From NCBI GenBank assembly GCA_021324115.1, contig JAJPJS010000013.1, positions 20,802 to 84,801 on the forward strand: a DNA stretch of 64,000 bases, written 5' to 3'. The position numbers were made by a program, and so were the translations under genes. Positions 55,317-63,800 of the stretch are shown here, in pieces. Positions within the stretch are counted from its first letter, which is position 1. Each line of letters starts with the position of its first letter. The notes beneath the pieces are model-generated. The model worked only from the letters and a program-made list of their open reading frames with translations. It made no database searches and was not told the origin of the DNA. Source of the DNA: Nitrososphaerota archaeon. Its GTDB lineage: Archaea; Thermoproteota; Nitrososphaeria; Conexivisphaerales; DTJL01.

Positions 55317-55355
55317 TTTCATTAAGGCTTAACGGTTTTTGAATCATAGGCTCTT

Positions 55356-55892
55356 CTACAAACCGCTGTACTTTATCACATCGCCATGCGACCTTATTAT
55401 TGGAATCGTCTGCTCGAATGGTTTGATGAATTCCAGCCTCGACCATGCGTTAGTTTTTGTAACTTTTTCCTTTTTTACACTTCCCTTGAATATGAACCCC
55501 AGGTCCCAGTGATCCTTTAGGTGTGTTATTGGATGGTCATAGACGTCAGAAAAAACTATTGGAGCTGAAAGGTTGATATCGTCGATGCCTAGCTGCTCGT
55601 GCAATACTCTTTTGGATGCCTGAAAGGGGCTCTCGTAAACCAGCATGTGGGAGGATGGGAGCATCCAACCGGTCGGGAAATTCTTCAGCAATGTAGGCGA
55701 AAGGGCCCCCAGGTCTTCCCAGGGCGCTTCCCTGTTGATTATGCCCATCAACACCTTGTTTGGTTCCGATTCCTCTGTCAGAACCAGAAAGACAGAAAGA
55801 CACAATCCCGCTTCCGGCACAAGAGAGGTTGGCGTGCCGGGTCTGATGTCCTGGGACCTCACGAACCTGCTGAATTGTCTATTCGTGGTCAT
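55356..55892 (-). CDS. Nudix-fold protein with a degenerate Nudix box
   Basis: The 178-residue product looks like a Nudix hydrolase. A beta-rich start is followed by FPTGWMLPSSHMLVYESPFQ and ASKRVLHEQLGID, which fits G-x5-E-x7-REUxEExGU in layout with R-V-L-x-E-Q-L-G-I. The first Gly and one catalytic Glu are changed, so activity is doubtful. The start ATG 55892 is divergent from the gene at 56017. The substrate is unknown. Confidence 0.55.
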   Translation of the reverse strand: MTTNRQFSRFVRSQDIRPGTPTSLVPEAGLCLSVFLVLTEESEPNKVLMGIINREAPWEDLGALSPTLLKNFPTGWMLPSSHMLVYESPFQASKRVLHEQLGIDDINLSAPIVFSDVYDHPITHLKDHWDLGFIFKGSVKKEKVTKTNAWSRLEFIKPFEQTIPIIRSHGDVIKYSGL

Positions 55893-56016
55893 TCAAAAAG
55901 CCGGATACCAAAGCCATATTTAGCATTTTAACGCTGGATTATTGATTTGTAGTACTGGAAAGGCATCTCATAGATAGTGATATATCCATCCATTCCCACT
56001 CAATCTTGACACCATC

Positions 56017-56565
56017 ATGTCACATCTTCTGTACGTTGTGAAGCGAACTGGCAGACCCTGGGAGGCACACATACTTCTGAATGGCAAGCCTGCCGGGGAG
56101 ATCCGGGCGGGCAGGGAGTACACATTCATCTTGACATCGACGGATGGATCAAGGTGGAGACTCACGAATCACGTTCACGGGGAAAGGAGACCATTTTCAA
56201 TGAGGTCGGAGAGAATGACCAGGGGTCGGCGTGGTGGTAACGATACTCCAGAACTCGTCGTAAGAAATCACCTCTTCGCTCACAATGGTAAATTTTACGC
56301 TCTTGGGGGCACCCCGATGGAGAGCTCAAGGCGGGATACACTGCTGGGCCGAAGATACATCGTAAGAATAGACAACTTCCCCTTTAGTAAACTGGAAGAC
56401 GTGGACGACCTCACATTGTCCCGTCTGGTTCATCACAAGGGAATACCCGTCGGAGAAATGGAGGGTCTTGGTCTTGACTCCCACAGGCTGAAGGTAGGCG
56501 AGGAGCTGGCCGACATAGGTCTGATATTGGCGGCTTGTTCATATCTAATGTATTCGACGGGTTAG
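56017..56565 (+). CDS. Unrecognised protein, possibly LURP-one/tubby-like
   Basis: The 182-residue protein is beta-rich throughout (LLYVVKRTGRPWEAHILLNG; EYTFILTSTDGSRWRLTNHV; RRYIVRIDNFPFSKLEDVDD) and ends in a hydrophobic helix (ELADIGLILAACSYLMYS). That plan recalls the LURP-one/scramblase-like tubby fold, where a hydrophobic helix fills the barrel, but I see no decisive motif. The stop lies 11 bp before the proposed start of the GltD-like gene, suggesting co-transcription. Confidence 0.5.
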   Translation: MSHLLYVVKRTGRPWEAHILLNGKPAGEIRAGREYTFILTSTDGSRWRLTNHVHGERRPFSMRSERMTRGRRGGNDTPELVVRNHLFAHNGKFYALGGTPMESSRRDTLLGRRYIVRIDNFPFSKLEDVDDLTLSRLVHHKGIPVGEMEGLGLDSHRLKVGEELADIGLILAACSYLMYSTG

Positions 56566-56576
56566 CGCGGTGGGGT

Positions 56577-58070
56577 ATGACCACAGTAGTAAAACCAAAA
56601 CGGGAAGCCGGATTTCCGTTTCCGAAGAAGGACCCTGAGGAAAGAAAACGTGATTTTTCCGAGGTTCAGATTCCCTATACCGAAATACAGGCTGTGGTGG
56701 AAGCCGAGCGCTGCCTGCAGTGCGGGACGCCCGTATGCATCGATGCCTGTCCTGTGCAGATGGATGTGAGGGGGATGTGTGAGGCGGTGTCAAGACGTGA
56801 TTTCAAGACGGCATTCAGGAGAATAAGGGAAACCAACGCACTTCTCGGGGTGACTGCCAGATGCTGCCCTCAGCTCTCGGGACTGTGCGAGGATGCATGC
56901 GTTCTCAGGTGGGAGGGCGAACCCGTGGCCATCGGTATGATACAGAGGTTCATGGCCGACTGGGAGATGAAAAATAAAGGGCTGCAGACTCCGCAGAGCT
57001 ATCCAAAAACCGGAAAAAAGGTTGCCGTGATCGGTGCCGGCCCAGCCGGGCTGGCGGCTGGTGAACTGCTAGCCAGGTATGGACATGAAGTTACAATATA
57101 CGAGGAGCTGACAACGCCAGGCGGAACTCCCTGGTACGCCATCCCGGACTATCACCTCCCCAAGGATGTTTTGGAGTACGAGATAGAGAAGATAAAGGAG
57201 GAGGGGGTAAAGATAGTAACGGGTGTAAGGGTCGGGGAAAAGGTCACACTTTCCCAGCTTCTGTCCGAAGGCGCCGATGCCGTACTCGTGTGCACGGGTG
57301 CGAAGGATGTCATGGAGCTGGACACCCCCGGCAGAGACCTCAAGGGTGTGATCGACGGATATCAATTTCTCGAGGATGTATTTGTCAACGGGGTGGGGGA
57401 GTACCTGAAGAATCCAAAATACGACCTGGGAAAGGAGGTGCTGGTGATAGGCGCGGGGGACAGTGCACTGGATGCAGCAAGGACAGCCCTGAGGATCACG
57501 CAAGGCAACGTCACGATCGTGTACAGAAGGACGGAAAAGGAGATGCCTGCAGATCCGCTCATGGTCGAAGAGGCAAAGGAAGAAGGGGTAAAATTCAAGT
57601 TCCTGGCTGACCCCAAATCATTCAATGGAAAGGACGGAAGGCTAACCGATGTAACGATGTGGACCATGGAGCTTGGCCCGCCGGACCAGACGGGCAGGAG
57701 GAGCCCCGTCAAGGTGGAGGGTAAGGACTTCGTGATGAAAGCAGACAGCGTACTCGTAACGATAGGAAGGGGGCCCAATTCGTTCATTCAAAAGAAGGAG
57801 GGGCTGAAGGTGGCCAAGAGAAACGCGATAGCGGTCGACGACCATTTCAGGACGTCCATGACAGGCGTCTTTGCGGCAGGCGATGTCATCAGGGGTGAAA
57901 CGCTGATAGTTCGCGCGATGGGGTCAGGAAGGGAGGCGGCGCAAAGGGTTCATGAGTACCTCATGAAGATAGAAGACAAGCATGTTTCCCTCTATGAAGC
58001 ATACTTCACGAATCGCTCATGGGAGCTGATGGAGATGGGCAAGGATGAGCAGAATCTTCCACCCCCATGA
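56577..58070 (+). CDS. Glutamate synthase small-subunit-like NAD(P)H oxidoreductase (GltD/NfnB/SudA type)
   Basis: The protein has an N-terminal Fe-S domain (CLQCGTPVCIDACPVQMDVR and CCPQLSGLCEDACVL), an FAD-binding motif (VAVIGAGPAGLAAGELLARY), an NAD(P)-binding motif (VLVIGAGDSALDAARTAL) and the late FAD motif TGVFAAGDVIRGE. These define the GltD/DPYD-like family, which includes glutamate synthase beta, NfnB and sulfide dehydrogenase subunits. No large GltB subunit is in the window, so the partner is unknown; many archaea have stand-alone versions. ATG 56577 (497 residues) is preferred over the open frame from 56535, which overlaps the previous gene. Confidence 0.9.
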   Translation: MTTVVKPKREAGFPFPKKDPEERKRDFSEVQIPYTEIQAVVEAERCLQCGTPVCIDACPVQMDVRGMCEAVSRRDFKTAFRRIRETNALLGVTARCCPQLSGLCEDACVLRWEGEPVAIGMIQRFMADWEMKNKGLQTPQSYPKTGKKVAVIGAGPAGLAAGELLARYGHEVTIYEELTTPGGTPWYAIPDYHLPKDVLEYEIEKIKEEGVKIVTGVRVGEKVTLSQLLSEGADAVLVCTGAKDVMELDTPGRDLKGVIDGYQFLEDVFVNGVGEYLKNPKYDLGKEVLVIGAGDSALDAARTALRITQGNVTIVYRRTEKEMPADPLMVEEAKEEGVKFKFLADPKSFNGKDGRLTDVTMWTMELGPPDQTGRRSPVKVEGKDFVMKADSVLVTIGRGPNSFIQKKEGLKVAKRNAIAVDDHFRTSMTGVFAAGDVIRGETLIVRAMGSGREAAQRVHEYLMKIEDKHVSLYEAYFTNRSWELMEMGKDEQNLPPP

Positions 58071-58080
58071 GTAAAACAGG

Positions 58081-58854
58081 GATACTGTTAAGATAAGGAT
58101 CTGAGTTCTTGGTCTATTCTTCTTAGGACGCAAGTTGAACGGCTCTCAGAAGCGATCATACATTTTGTGATGGCATATAATGCACTTCTGAAAGTCCTTT
58201 AGGCTTTACGCATATTCAGGAGGAATAAGAGACCTTTGGAGACGAAGATTGTTGCCTGCCTGCTCTATATGTCTGGACTCTCCTACAGGCCCATGAAATA
58301 CCACACAGGGCTTATACCTGCAAGCCATGTCGCTGTCTTTTACTGGATACATGCGTTAGAGGGCATTGTGTTCAACATACCAAAGAAGGAGAGAAGGGTG
58401 ATAGCTATGGACGAGACGAAGCTGAAGGTTAATGGAAGACAGGTCTTTCTTTGTGTGGGGTGCAATAGACTGTGAAACGAAGGAGCTTCTTTCTATTTAC
58501 GCTTCATACCAGAGGTCATCTATCAATACACTCATATTTACAAGAAGGGTACTAAACACGTGCACGAATAAACCTGTAATATTGGCTGATGGTGGTCCGT
58601 GGTATCCATGGGCCCTTGAAAGACTCGGATTGAAGTGGCTTCATATCACATTCGGAGAAAGGAATCATATAGAGAGGCTATACCGTACACTCAAGGAAAG
58701 AACAAAGAGGTTCTATAACAACATACTTTCGAAAGAGGATAATCTAGGAAATGCTGATCGCTACGCAAAGCTCTTCATGTTATGGCACAACTATCTTAGT
58801 GGCATCATGGCTTGGGGCACGCTCCTGTGGAGGTGAGTTTATCTTAACAGTATC
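58081..58854 (+). mobile_element. Insertion sequence with 16-bp perfect terminal inverted repeats
   Basis: GATACTGTTAAGATAA at 58081-58096 is exactly matched in reverse complement at 58839-58854. The 774-bp element encodes a DDE transposase of the IS6/IS240-like type, broken here. The flanks share a short ACA/ACAGG motif but I cannot define a target duplication with confidence. The related copy at 63801 has CT before GATACTG, so the true ends may lie one or two bases further out. Decayed relatives lie at 39643-39800 and 40780-41293. Confidence 0.8.
58154..58836 (+). pseudogene. Transposase, IS240-type DDE, inactivated by stop and frameshift
   Basis: The translation runs from AIIHFVMAYNALLKVL through LETKIVACLLYMSGLSYRPM, MDETKLKVNGRQ, then VWGAIDCETKELLSIYASYQ, LADGGPWYPWALERL and ERNHIERLYRTLKERTKRFY. 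Catalytic Asp, Asp and Glu are all recognisable. Two lesions are visible by comparison with the copies at 63854 and 40780. A TAG at 58200 stands where Gln is expected, and a 4-bp duplication (CTTT CTTT near 58443-58451) shifts the frame in the middle. The element cannot make its own full transposase. Confidence 0.75.
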
Positions 58855-59091
58855 AGACAGGTCGGGAATAACCCGAAACGGAACTCCGCGGACTCGTGCG
58901 TTTAATACTCGCTTTTAAAAACGGTACGTTAAGCCTTGACGTACTGCACAGATCAATCTGGTTCCGTATCTTGGTTTTCTGCAAGAATAAAAATGAACGT
59001 TTAAAATCCATTTCCGCAAGGTCATTTCATTCGTAAATAATCGCCCAAACTATTTAACGAAGTGGGTTGGGGGCGACACTTCAGGCCAGTC

Positions 59092-59256
59092 TTATTTGAT
59101 TCGCTTTTTTATCATCAACAAATTGAAAGAGAACACCAAAACATCCTTATCATCTTCAGCCTGGAAGGCCGAAGATACCGGAATGGTGGGTCCTTTTGTT
59201 GTGAATACGATGACGACCCGCAGGTACTGCTGGTGAAATGATTTGATTGAAGCCAT
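59092..59256 (-). CDS. Possible small protein divergent from the ABC ATPase
   Basis: A 54-codon frame from ATG 59256 encodes a moderately hydrophobic peptide (YLRVVIVFTTKGPTIPVSSA; DVLVFSFNLLMIKKRIK). It overlaps the start of the ABC gene on the other strand by 14 bp. There is no recognised homologue and no clear promoter. It may be spurious. Confidence 0.2.
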   Translation of the reverse strand: MASIKSFHQQYLRVVIVFTTKGPTIPVSSAFQAEDDKDVLVFSFNLLMIKKRIK

Positions 59257-60166
59257 AAACCTCACCAAAAGATTTGGTAATCTTACTGCGGTTGACGGAA
59301 TCAGCTTCCAGGTGGATGAGGGAGAGGTGTTCGGCTTGCTGGGTCCCAACGGAGCCGGCAAAACGACGACCGTTCGAATGCTCTGCTGTCTTATTTCCAA
59401 GAGTGGTGGGGAAGCAAGAATCGCGGGTTACGAAGTGGGCAAGGACCCAGATTCGCTGGAGATACGCAGGCTGATCGGGCTGGTTCCTGACAACGTTGGT
59501 CTGTACGATGACCTCAGTGCGTACGATAATCTCGACTTCTACGGGAAGCTGTACGAGTGCACTGAAGAAAAGAGGAAAGCAAACATTCAGCGCTTGCTCA
59601 CGATGCTTGGATTATGGGAGAAAAAGGATGTGCTCGTTGGAACCTTCTCCAAAGGTATGAAGCAGAAGCTCGCAATCGCACGTGCCCTTGTCCATGACCC
59701 CAAGGTGCTCTTCATGGATGAACCCACCGCGAATCTCGACCCAGAATCTTCCAAGACCGTAAGGGACTTCATCCTGGACCTCAAGAAGGAGAAGAGGACA
59801 ATTTTCCTGAACACCCACAACCTAGACGAGGCCCAGAGAATCTGTGACAGGATAGGAATACTGAACATAAAGCTCGTGGCCGTCGGCACTCCTCAGGACC
59901 TTGAGCGGTCGCTGAGTGGCAGGAAGACCGTAATCACTTTGAAGGAAGCCAGCAAAGAAGTGCTGGCCGCCCTGAAGCAATTACCTCTGGAGGACATCAC
60001 GGTGGATGGAAACACACTGACAATAGGCGTCAGCAACCCTGAGGAGCAGAATGCAGCCATAATGGAGGCGATAGTGAAGGCGGGTGGCCAGGTCATATCC
60101 GTCAACATAACCAGCTCGTCGCTCGAGGATGTTTACCTGAAACTTGTGAGGAGGACCGATTCATGA
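59243..60166 (+). CDS. ABC transporter ATP-binding protein (NatA/CcmA-type exporter)
   Basis: The 307-residue ATPase has Walker A GLLGPNGAGKTTTVR, a Q-loop region (GLVPDNVGLYDDLSAYDNL), signature TFSKGMKQKLAIARALVHDP (Lys in place of the usual second Gly), Walker B VLFMDEPTANLD and the H-loop LNTHNLDEAQ. The C-terminal domain (ISVNITSSSLEDVYLKLVRR) is typical of DrrA/NatA exporters. The start is TTG 59243. The gene overlaps the permease by 4 bp. The substrate is unknown. It lies 390 bp after the insertion sequence. Confidence 0.9.
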   Translation: MIEAINLTKRFGNLTAVDGISFQVDEGEVFGLLGPNGAGKTTTVRMLCCLISKSGGEARIAGYEVGKDPDSLEIRRLIGLVPDNVGLYDDLSAYDNLDFYGKLYECTEEKRKANIQRLLTMLGLWEKKDVLVGTFSKGMKQKLAIARALVHDPKVLFMDEPTANLDPESSKTVRDFILDLKKEKRTIFLNTHNLDEAQRICDRIGILNIKLVAVGTPQDLERSLSGRKTVITLKEASKEVLAALKQLPLEDITVDGNTLTIGVSNPEEQNAAIMEAIVKAGGQVISVNITSSSLEDVYLKLVRRTDS

Positions 60167-60909
60167 AGCTGAGCAAATCATGGGTCATTGCGGCGAAGGA
60201 TTTCAGGACCTTCAGAAAGAAGAGGAACGTCATCTCCTCCCTGATCGTCGTCCCCCTGATAGTGGCCATACTGATTCCGCTCGTGATATCATTTGCGGGG
60301 CACAGAAATGGGCAGAACGGAATCCCAGCGACTGAATTGCTAACACTTCTTCCAGCGTTTGCCTTCTTCTATGTCATGATTGCGGCATACATTCCAACAC
60401 CCATCGCTTCATACACCATAATCGGCGAGAAAGTGGAAAAGAGTCTGGAGCCCCTGCTGGCTACCCCTACGACGGACGGCGAGATTCTGTTGGGCAAGGG
60501 AATCGCGGCATTTCTTCCGTCTTTGGCTGCCGTCCTGGGGGGCTCCGCATTATTCATGGCTGTGATGGACCTGGTAACCAGAAGCAAGATAGGCTACTAC
60601 TACTTTCCTAATTGGAATACGGCTGCAGTCATGTTCCTTCTGGCACCGCTGGCGATACTGTTCAGCGTTGAGCTGAACGTAATAGTTTCATCGAGGGTGA
60701 GCGATGTCAGGACCAGCCAGCAGCTGGGGGCGTTAACGGTACTTCCCTTTGCCGCGCTTTACGTGTCAGGTGAACTGAACCTTGTTGATCTGGGTTCCTT
60801 GTCGAACCTGCTCATCATTGCGGGAGTTCTCCTTGTGGTCGATATCCTGCTATTCTTCGTCTCAAGAGCCACGTTTCGCAGAGAAGAGATCCTGACAAAG
60901 TGGAAATAG
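60163..60909 (+). CDS. ABC transporter permease (ABC-2 type)
   Basis: The 248-residue protein has six predicted membrane helices and the ABC-2 exporter pattern (KDFRTFRKKRNVISSLIVVP at the N terminus; EKVEKSLEPLLATPTTDGEI in the coupling region). It overlaps the ATPase gene as ATGA and so is its partner. A T-rich stretch (GGTTTTTTCC, about 60951-60960) follows and may terminate transcription. Confidence 0.88.
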   Translation: MKLSKSWVIAAKDFRTFRKKRNVISSLIVVPLIVAILIPLVISFAGHRNGQNGIPATELLTLLPAFAFFYVMIAAYIPTPIASYTIIGEKVEKSLEPLLATPTTDGEILLGKGIAAFLPSLAAVLGGSALFMAVMDLVTRSKIGYYYFPNWNTAAVMFLLAPLAILFSVELNVIVSSRVSDVRTSQQLGALTVLPFAALYVSGELNLVDLGSLSNLLIIAGVLLVVDILLFFVSRATFRREEILTKWK

Positions 60910-61050
60910 TGGACTCGGTGGGACTGGGGCTCAAATAGGTTCTTTACAAAGGTTTTTTCCTTGTGTTAATCCTCTAAAAAGCTAAAGCAAACTGGAATAG
61001 TTTTCGCCCGAAATTGGTAAAAATATTGCTACTCAAAGAGAAGCTAATTA

Positions 61051-61302
61051 TCAACCCCATATTAGGGGTAACGCTATTCCTGCTAAAAATACGATTACTA
61101 CAGCCATGAAAATCTTCAAGAAATCGAGATTTCCAAGCCAGATTACGATGTACCCATGTTCACCTCTTTCATTCCTAACAGTCATTTCGTAGAACTTGAA
61201 TAGCTCATTCATAATTTTATCTCTTTCGTCGTATTGAGACATAGAATGTTTAGTGATAGCAATCCTATCCGCTCTACACCAGTAGGCGCTTCTGAAAAAC
61301 AT
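61051..61302 (-). CDS. Small membrane protein divergent from the nuclease-like module
   Basis: I do not recognise the family. From ATG 61302 the 83-residue product has a polar, charged N-terminal half (ITKHSMSQYDERDKIMNELF) and one C-terminal membrane helix (IFMAVVIVFLAGIALPLIWG). The frame is open to TTG 61443 and the added part is hydrophobic (KLLILVF, TLIFGAFMFF), so a second membrane segment is possible if translation starts earlier, for instance at TTG 61320. It is divergent from the winged-helix gene and probably shares its TATA element. Confidence 0.5.
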   Translation of the reverse strand: MFFRSAYWCRADRIAITKHSMSQYDERDKIMNELFKFYEMTVRNERGEHGYIVIWLGNLDFLKIFMAVVIVFLAGIALPLIWG

Positions 61303-61411
61303 GAACGCCCCAAAAATCAAGGTAGAAGGAGACGATGATAAAGTGGGCGGGTTAAAAACGAGGATAAGTAATTTTACGATGGTGTTGCATTCCGACACCT
61401 CAAAAGAAAAC

Positions 61412-61422
61412 TTATATAAAAT
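61412..61422. promoter_or_regulatory. TATA box for the winged-helix/nuclease-like gene pair
   Basis: TTATATAAAAT predicts a start about 26 bp downstream, at the ATG 61443 (leaderless). Its near-symmetry could also drive the divergent membrane-protein gene. Confidence 0.55.
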
Positions 61423-61442
61423 ATCAAGATAGAGCGATTGCA

Positions 61443-61706
61443 ATGTCTCTTATGTTGCTCAAGTCCATCGAAGAAAAAGGAACTCGTTACTCCAAGATCT
61501 TGGTGAACAAAGGTGTCTTAGACAAGGTTGGTGGAGAAGATCCGATGGTTTCTGAGATGCATAAACTCATCGCAAAAGGATTCCTCGAGATCAAGTACGT
61601 CTATGACAAAGATGAAGGAGAAGATTTCGTTCTGACCGTGACCAAGTTAGGGAAATCGTTCATCAAATTCAAGGAGAATGCCGACGAAGAGGAAGATGCA
61701 GACTGA
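61443..61706 (+). CDS. Winged-helix-like small protein
   Basis: The 87-residue protein has a helical start (MLLKSIEEKGTRYSKILVNK), a second helix (MVSEMHKLIAKGFLEIKYVY) and a beta wing (GEDFVLTVTKLGKSFIKFKE) followed by an acidic tail (ENADEEEDAD). This looks like a winged-helix fold with the common LT-x-x-G wing ending, but similarity is weak. The ATG coincides with the start predicted from the TATA box, so it should be leaderless. It is immediately followed by, and probably coupled to, the nuclease-like gene. It may be a regulator or a DNA-targeting partner. Confidence 0.55.
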   Translation: MSLMLLKSIEEKGTRYSKILVNKGVLDKVGGEDPMVSEMHKLIAKGFLEIKYVYDKDEGEDFVLTVTKLGKSFIKFKENADEEEDAD

Positions 61707-62980
61707 CCAATCTTACCAAGGTTTCGGTTTGTCCTCTCGAACCAAACGAGTTTGTTGACTTGCAAGGTGGCCGACGAATCAACGTCACCAAACAGAAGAC
61801 TGATTCTGCTCTTTCTGCTTTTCGAAATGCTGATTCGGGCTCGAGCAAGTTTGCGACAACGGTAGCCGATAATTCCATCTTAAGGACAATGTTCTTCCTG
61901 CAAAGCAAGTCTTCATCGAGTATTGATTTGAGATTCCCTGTAGTCGAAGAGTTCCCTCTTGTGTTGGATCCAACTCTAGACATTTTCGACAAACTGAAAA
62001 GAGATTACTCCAATGACACGAATGATACTAAGGAGAAATACGAAAAGAGTAGAAAGGAGATACGTGATATTTTTGATTCGACTTTATTACAGACCCTTGA
62101 CATGGTTATAACAGACAAGGAAGTCGTATCGGCCCTTGGGAAACGGACTCCAGAACGGAAAAGGGTATTGGACCAATCATTCGATCGCCACAAGGAAGAG
62201 ATCGTCCAGTATGTTTCAGACTATGTCGATAGATTAGGGACGGCGTTCAGCGAAATGCAGGTTCTGGAGGACGTATTGGATTTCGTCGAAGTCGCTGACG
62301 ATGCCCAAGCCAATGGGAAGATACTCGACTGTATCGATCCGATGTCTGAGAAGAAAGCTAGTTTCTTCGCTTCTCTCAATCAGCTCGCGGCGCTAAACAT
62401 AATCAAACTGACGACCATGTCTCTATGCCTCGACTGCTTCTTCAAGTTCAGAGAGGAACCCTACATGGCTATGATAGAGAATCCCAAGCTCATTGATCTC
62501 CCGGACCGATGTCCTCGTTGCAGGGAAAGCGGTATCTTGCATCGTGTTATGGTCCACTACCCCCAGGGTTTACATAAGATAGTGCTCCCTTCAGCAAACT
62601 GGCTGCAAGAGGTAATTATGGGATACTCCTTGAGCTCAATTAAAAGTGTTAAGCGGGTTTTCATACATAAGAAGATCCATGCTGTCGCGTCAGGTAATGA
62701 GGGAGCAGGTGTTGAATCTGACGTCTCGCTGATAACAGAGGATGGTAGGCTAATTCTAATCGAAGTGACCAAGCAAAGCAAGATGGACAACATCTTGAGG
62801 GACTTGGACGCAAAGCTCACTAACCTTAACGAGAAGAATATACCCTTTGCTGCTCTTGGTTACGTGACTGGCTCCCTGAACGACGAGTTCATGACGTATG
62901 GTGGAGATAGAGCCAAGATTTTTGCCGCCAAACACATCTACAAAATTTGTGACTTCGTAGAAAATGAGCTCATTCGTTGA
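61703..62980 (+). CDS. Unrecognised zinc-ribbon protein with C-terminal PD-(D/E)XK-like signature
   Basis: The protein has a long helical N-terminal half (DIFDKLKRDYSNDTNDTKEK; QTLDMVITDKEVVSALGKRT). Next is a four-Cys zinc ribbon (LCLDCFFKFREEP, then DLPDRCPRCRESG) and a C-terminal domain with GVESDVSLITEDGRLILIEV followed by TKQSK. The last resembles the D-(x)n-E-x(1-2)-K core of PD-(D/E)XK nucleases, with E-V-T-K in place of the classic E-x-K. TTG 61760 is the first canonical start (406 residues). The frame continues in a plausible way upstream to CTG 61703, which overlaps the TGA of the preceding gene as CTGA (425 residues). Flanking IS copies and lack of homologues point to a mobile defence or conflict gene. 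Confidence 0.6.
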   Translation: MTNLTKVSVCPLEPNEFVDLQGGRRINVTKQKTDSALSAFRNADSGSSKFATTVADNSILRTMFFLQSKSSSSIDLRFPVVEEFPLVLDPTLDIFDKLKRDYSNDTNDTKEKYEKSRKEIRDIFDSTLLQTLDMVITDKEVVSALGKRTPERKRVLDQSFDRHKEEIVQYVSDYVDRLGTAFSEMQVLEDVLDFVEVADDAQANGKILDCIDPMSEKKASFFASLNQLAALNIIKLTTMSLCLDCFFKFREEPYMAMIENPKLIDLPDRCPRCRESGILHRVMVHYPQGLHKIVLPSANWLQEVIMGYSLSSIKSVKRVFIHKKIHAVASGNEGAGVESDVSLITEDGRLILIEVTKQSKMDNILRDLDAKLTNLNEKNIPFAALGYVTGSLNDEFMTYGGDRAKIFAAKHIYKICDFVENELIR

Positions 62981-63800
62981 GGTCTCGGTGATACGCTGGA
63001 TGCCAGATGTTTCTGCGAGACCATAATCTGATTCAAGATTCCCCTGTTCCTGGTCCAATAGACCTGCACTCGAATTCGGATGATCGGATTAAGCCTGGGC
63101 CAATCCAGAATGCGGTTCTTAGCGTTAACCAACACTGTTAAAGAATTATTCTGAATCAGAGGAGCAGTTATTCGATCGCATACCTCTTATTTTCCGTCAG
63201 TCCTCTCGTAAGCGATCTTCTTGATAGGGTCAAAAGAGATCCCATGCTCAACTACGACAAAATAGGATGCATGAGAATTGCGCTCATCATAGAAATGGCC
63301 AGAGTCAAGATGCCAAGGGACCAAGCCAGATAGCACTTTTGATAGAATATGTCGGCAAGAAATGACATGGAGCAGAAACTAAGACCCAGGAACGGCTACT
63401 CCCAATAATGCCTGTTAGAAGATTTAAGCAGAAGTGAACGAGAATTACTCAAAAGTTACAATTTGCCAATATAAGAGTACGATTCGAAGATTCTAAAAAT
63501 GATGGTAATCTAGTCTTATCATGATTCGGAATTTGGTTGTATATGTTTGTCTCTTTGTGCATCTTGGAGGTAATCACTTTTCAGCATGACGAGTTTATAA
63601 GAAGTCGTAATGGAAATATCGGCCATAGAATTACACCGAAGGATTAGGAGTTGTTAGCAAGTCTGCCGCGCTTATTGATAGAGCTGAGGAGATATGCAAG
63701 TATATCCAATCGGAACTAATTGGAGAAAGCTGAAAGGTGTGTGAACGGTAGCATAATTTTTATTTAAAAGAATACGTTGTTATACAAATATAGGCACTCT
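62981..63800. other. Gene-poor stretch with an inverted repeat and coding remnants
   Basis: No complete gene is supported in these 820 bp. GGTCTCG (62981-62987) and CGAGACC (63016-63022) form an inverted repeat right after the nuclease-like gene and might end its transcript. The frame at 63627-63733 encodes KSAALIDRAEEICKYIQSEL and looks like the tail of a helical protein, but it lacks a start codon and is probably a remnant. An AT-rich segment (63750-63800) precedes the IS end. Confidence 0.45.

Noticed and set aside
62981..63022. Inverted GGTCTCG/CGAGACC as part of an IS end
   Set aside because: It does not match the terminal repeats of the IS family here. At most it is a terminator-like hairpin after the upstream gene.
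63627..63733. Small gene encoding KSAALIDRAEEICKYIQSEL
   Set aside because: It looks protein-like but has no start codon after the upstream in-frame stop, so it is probably a remnant.
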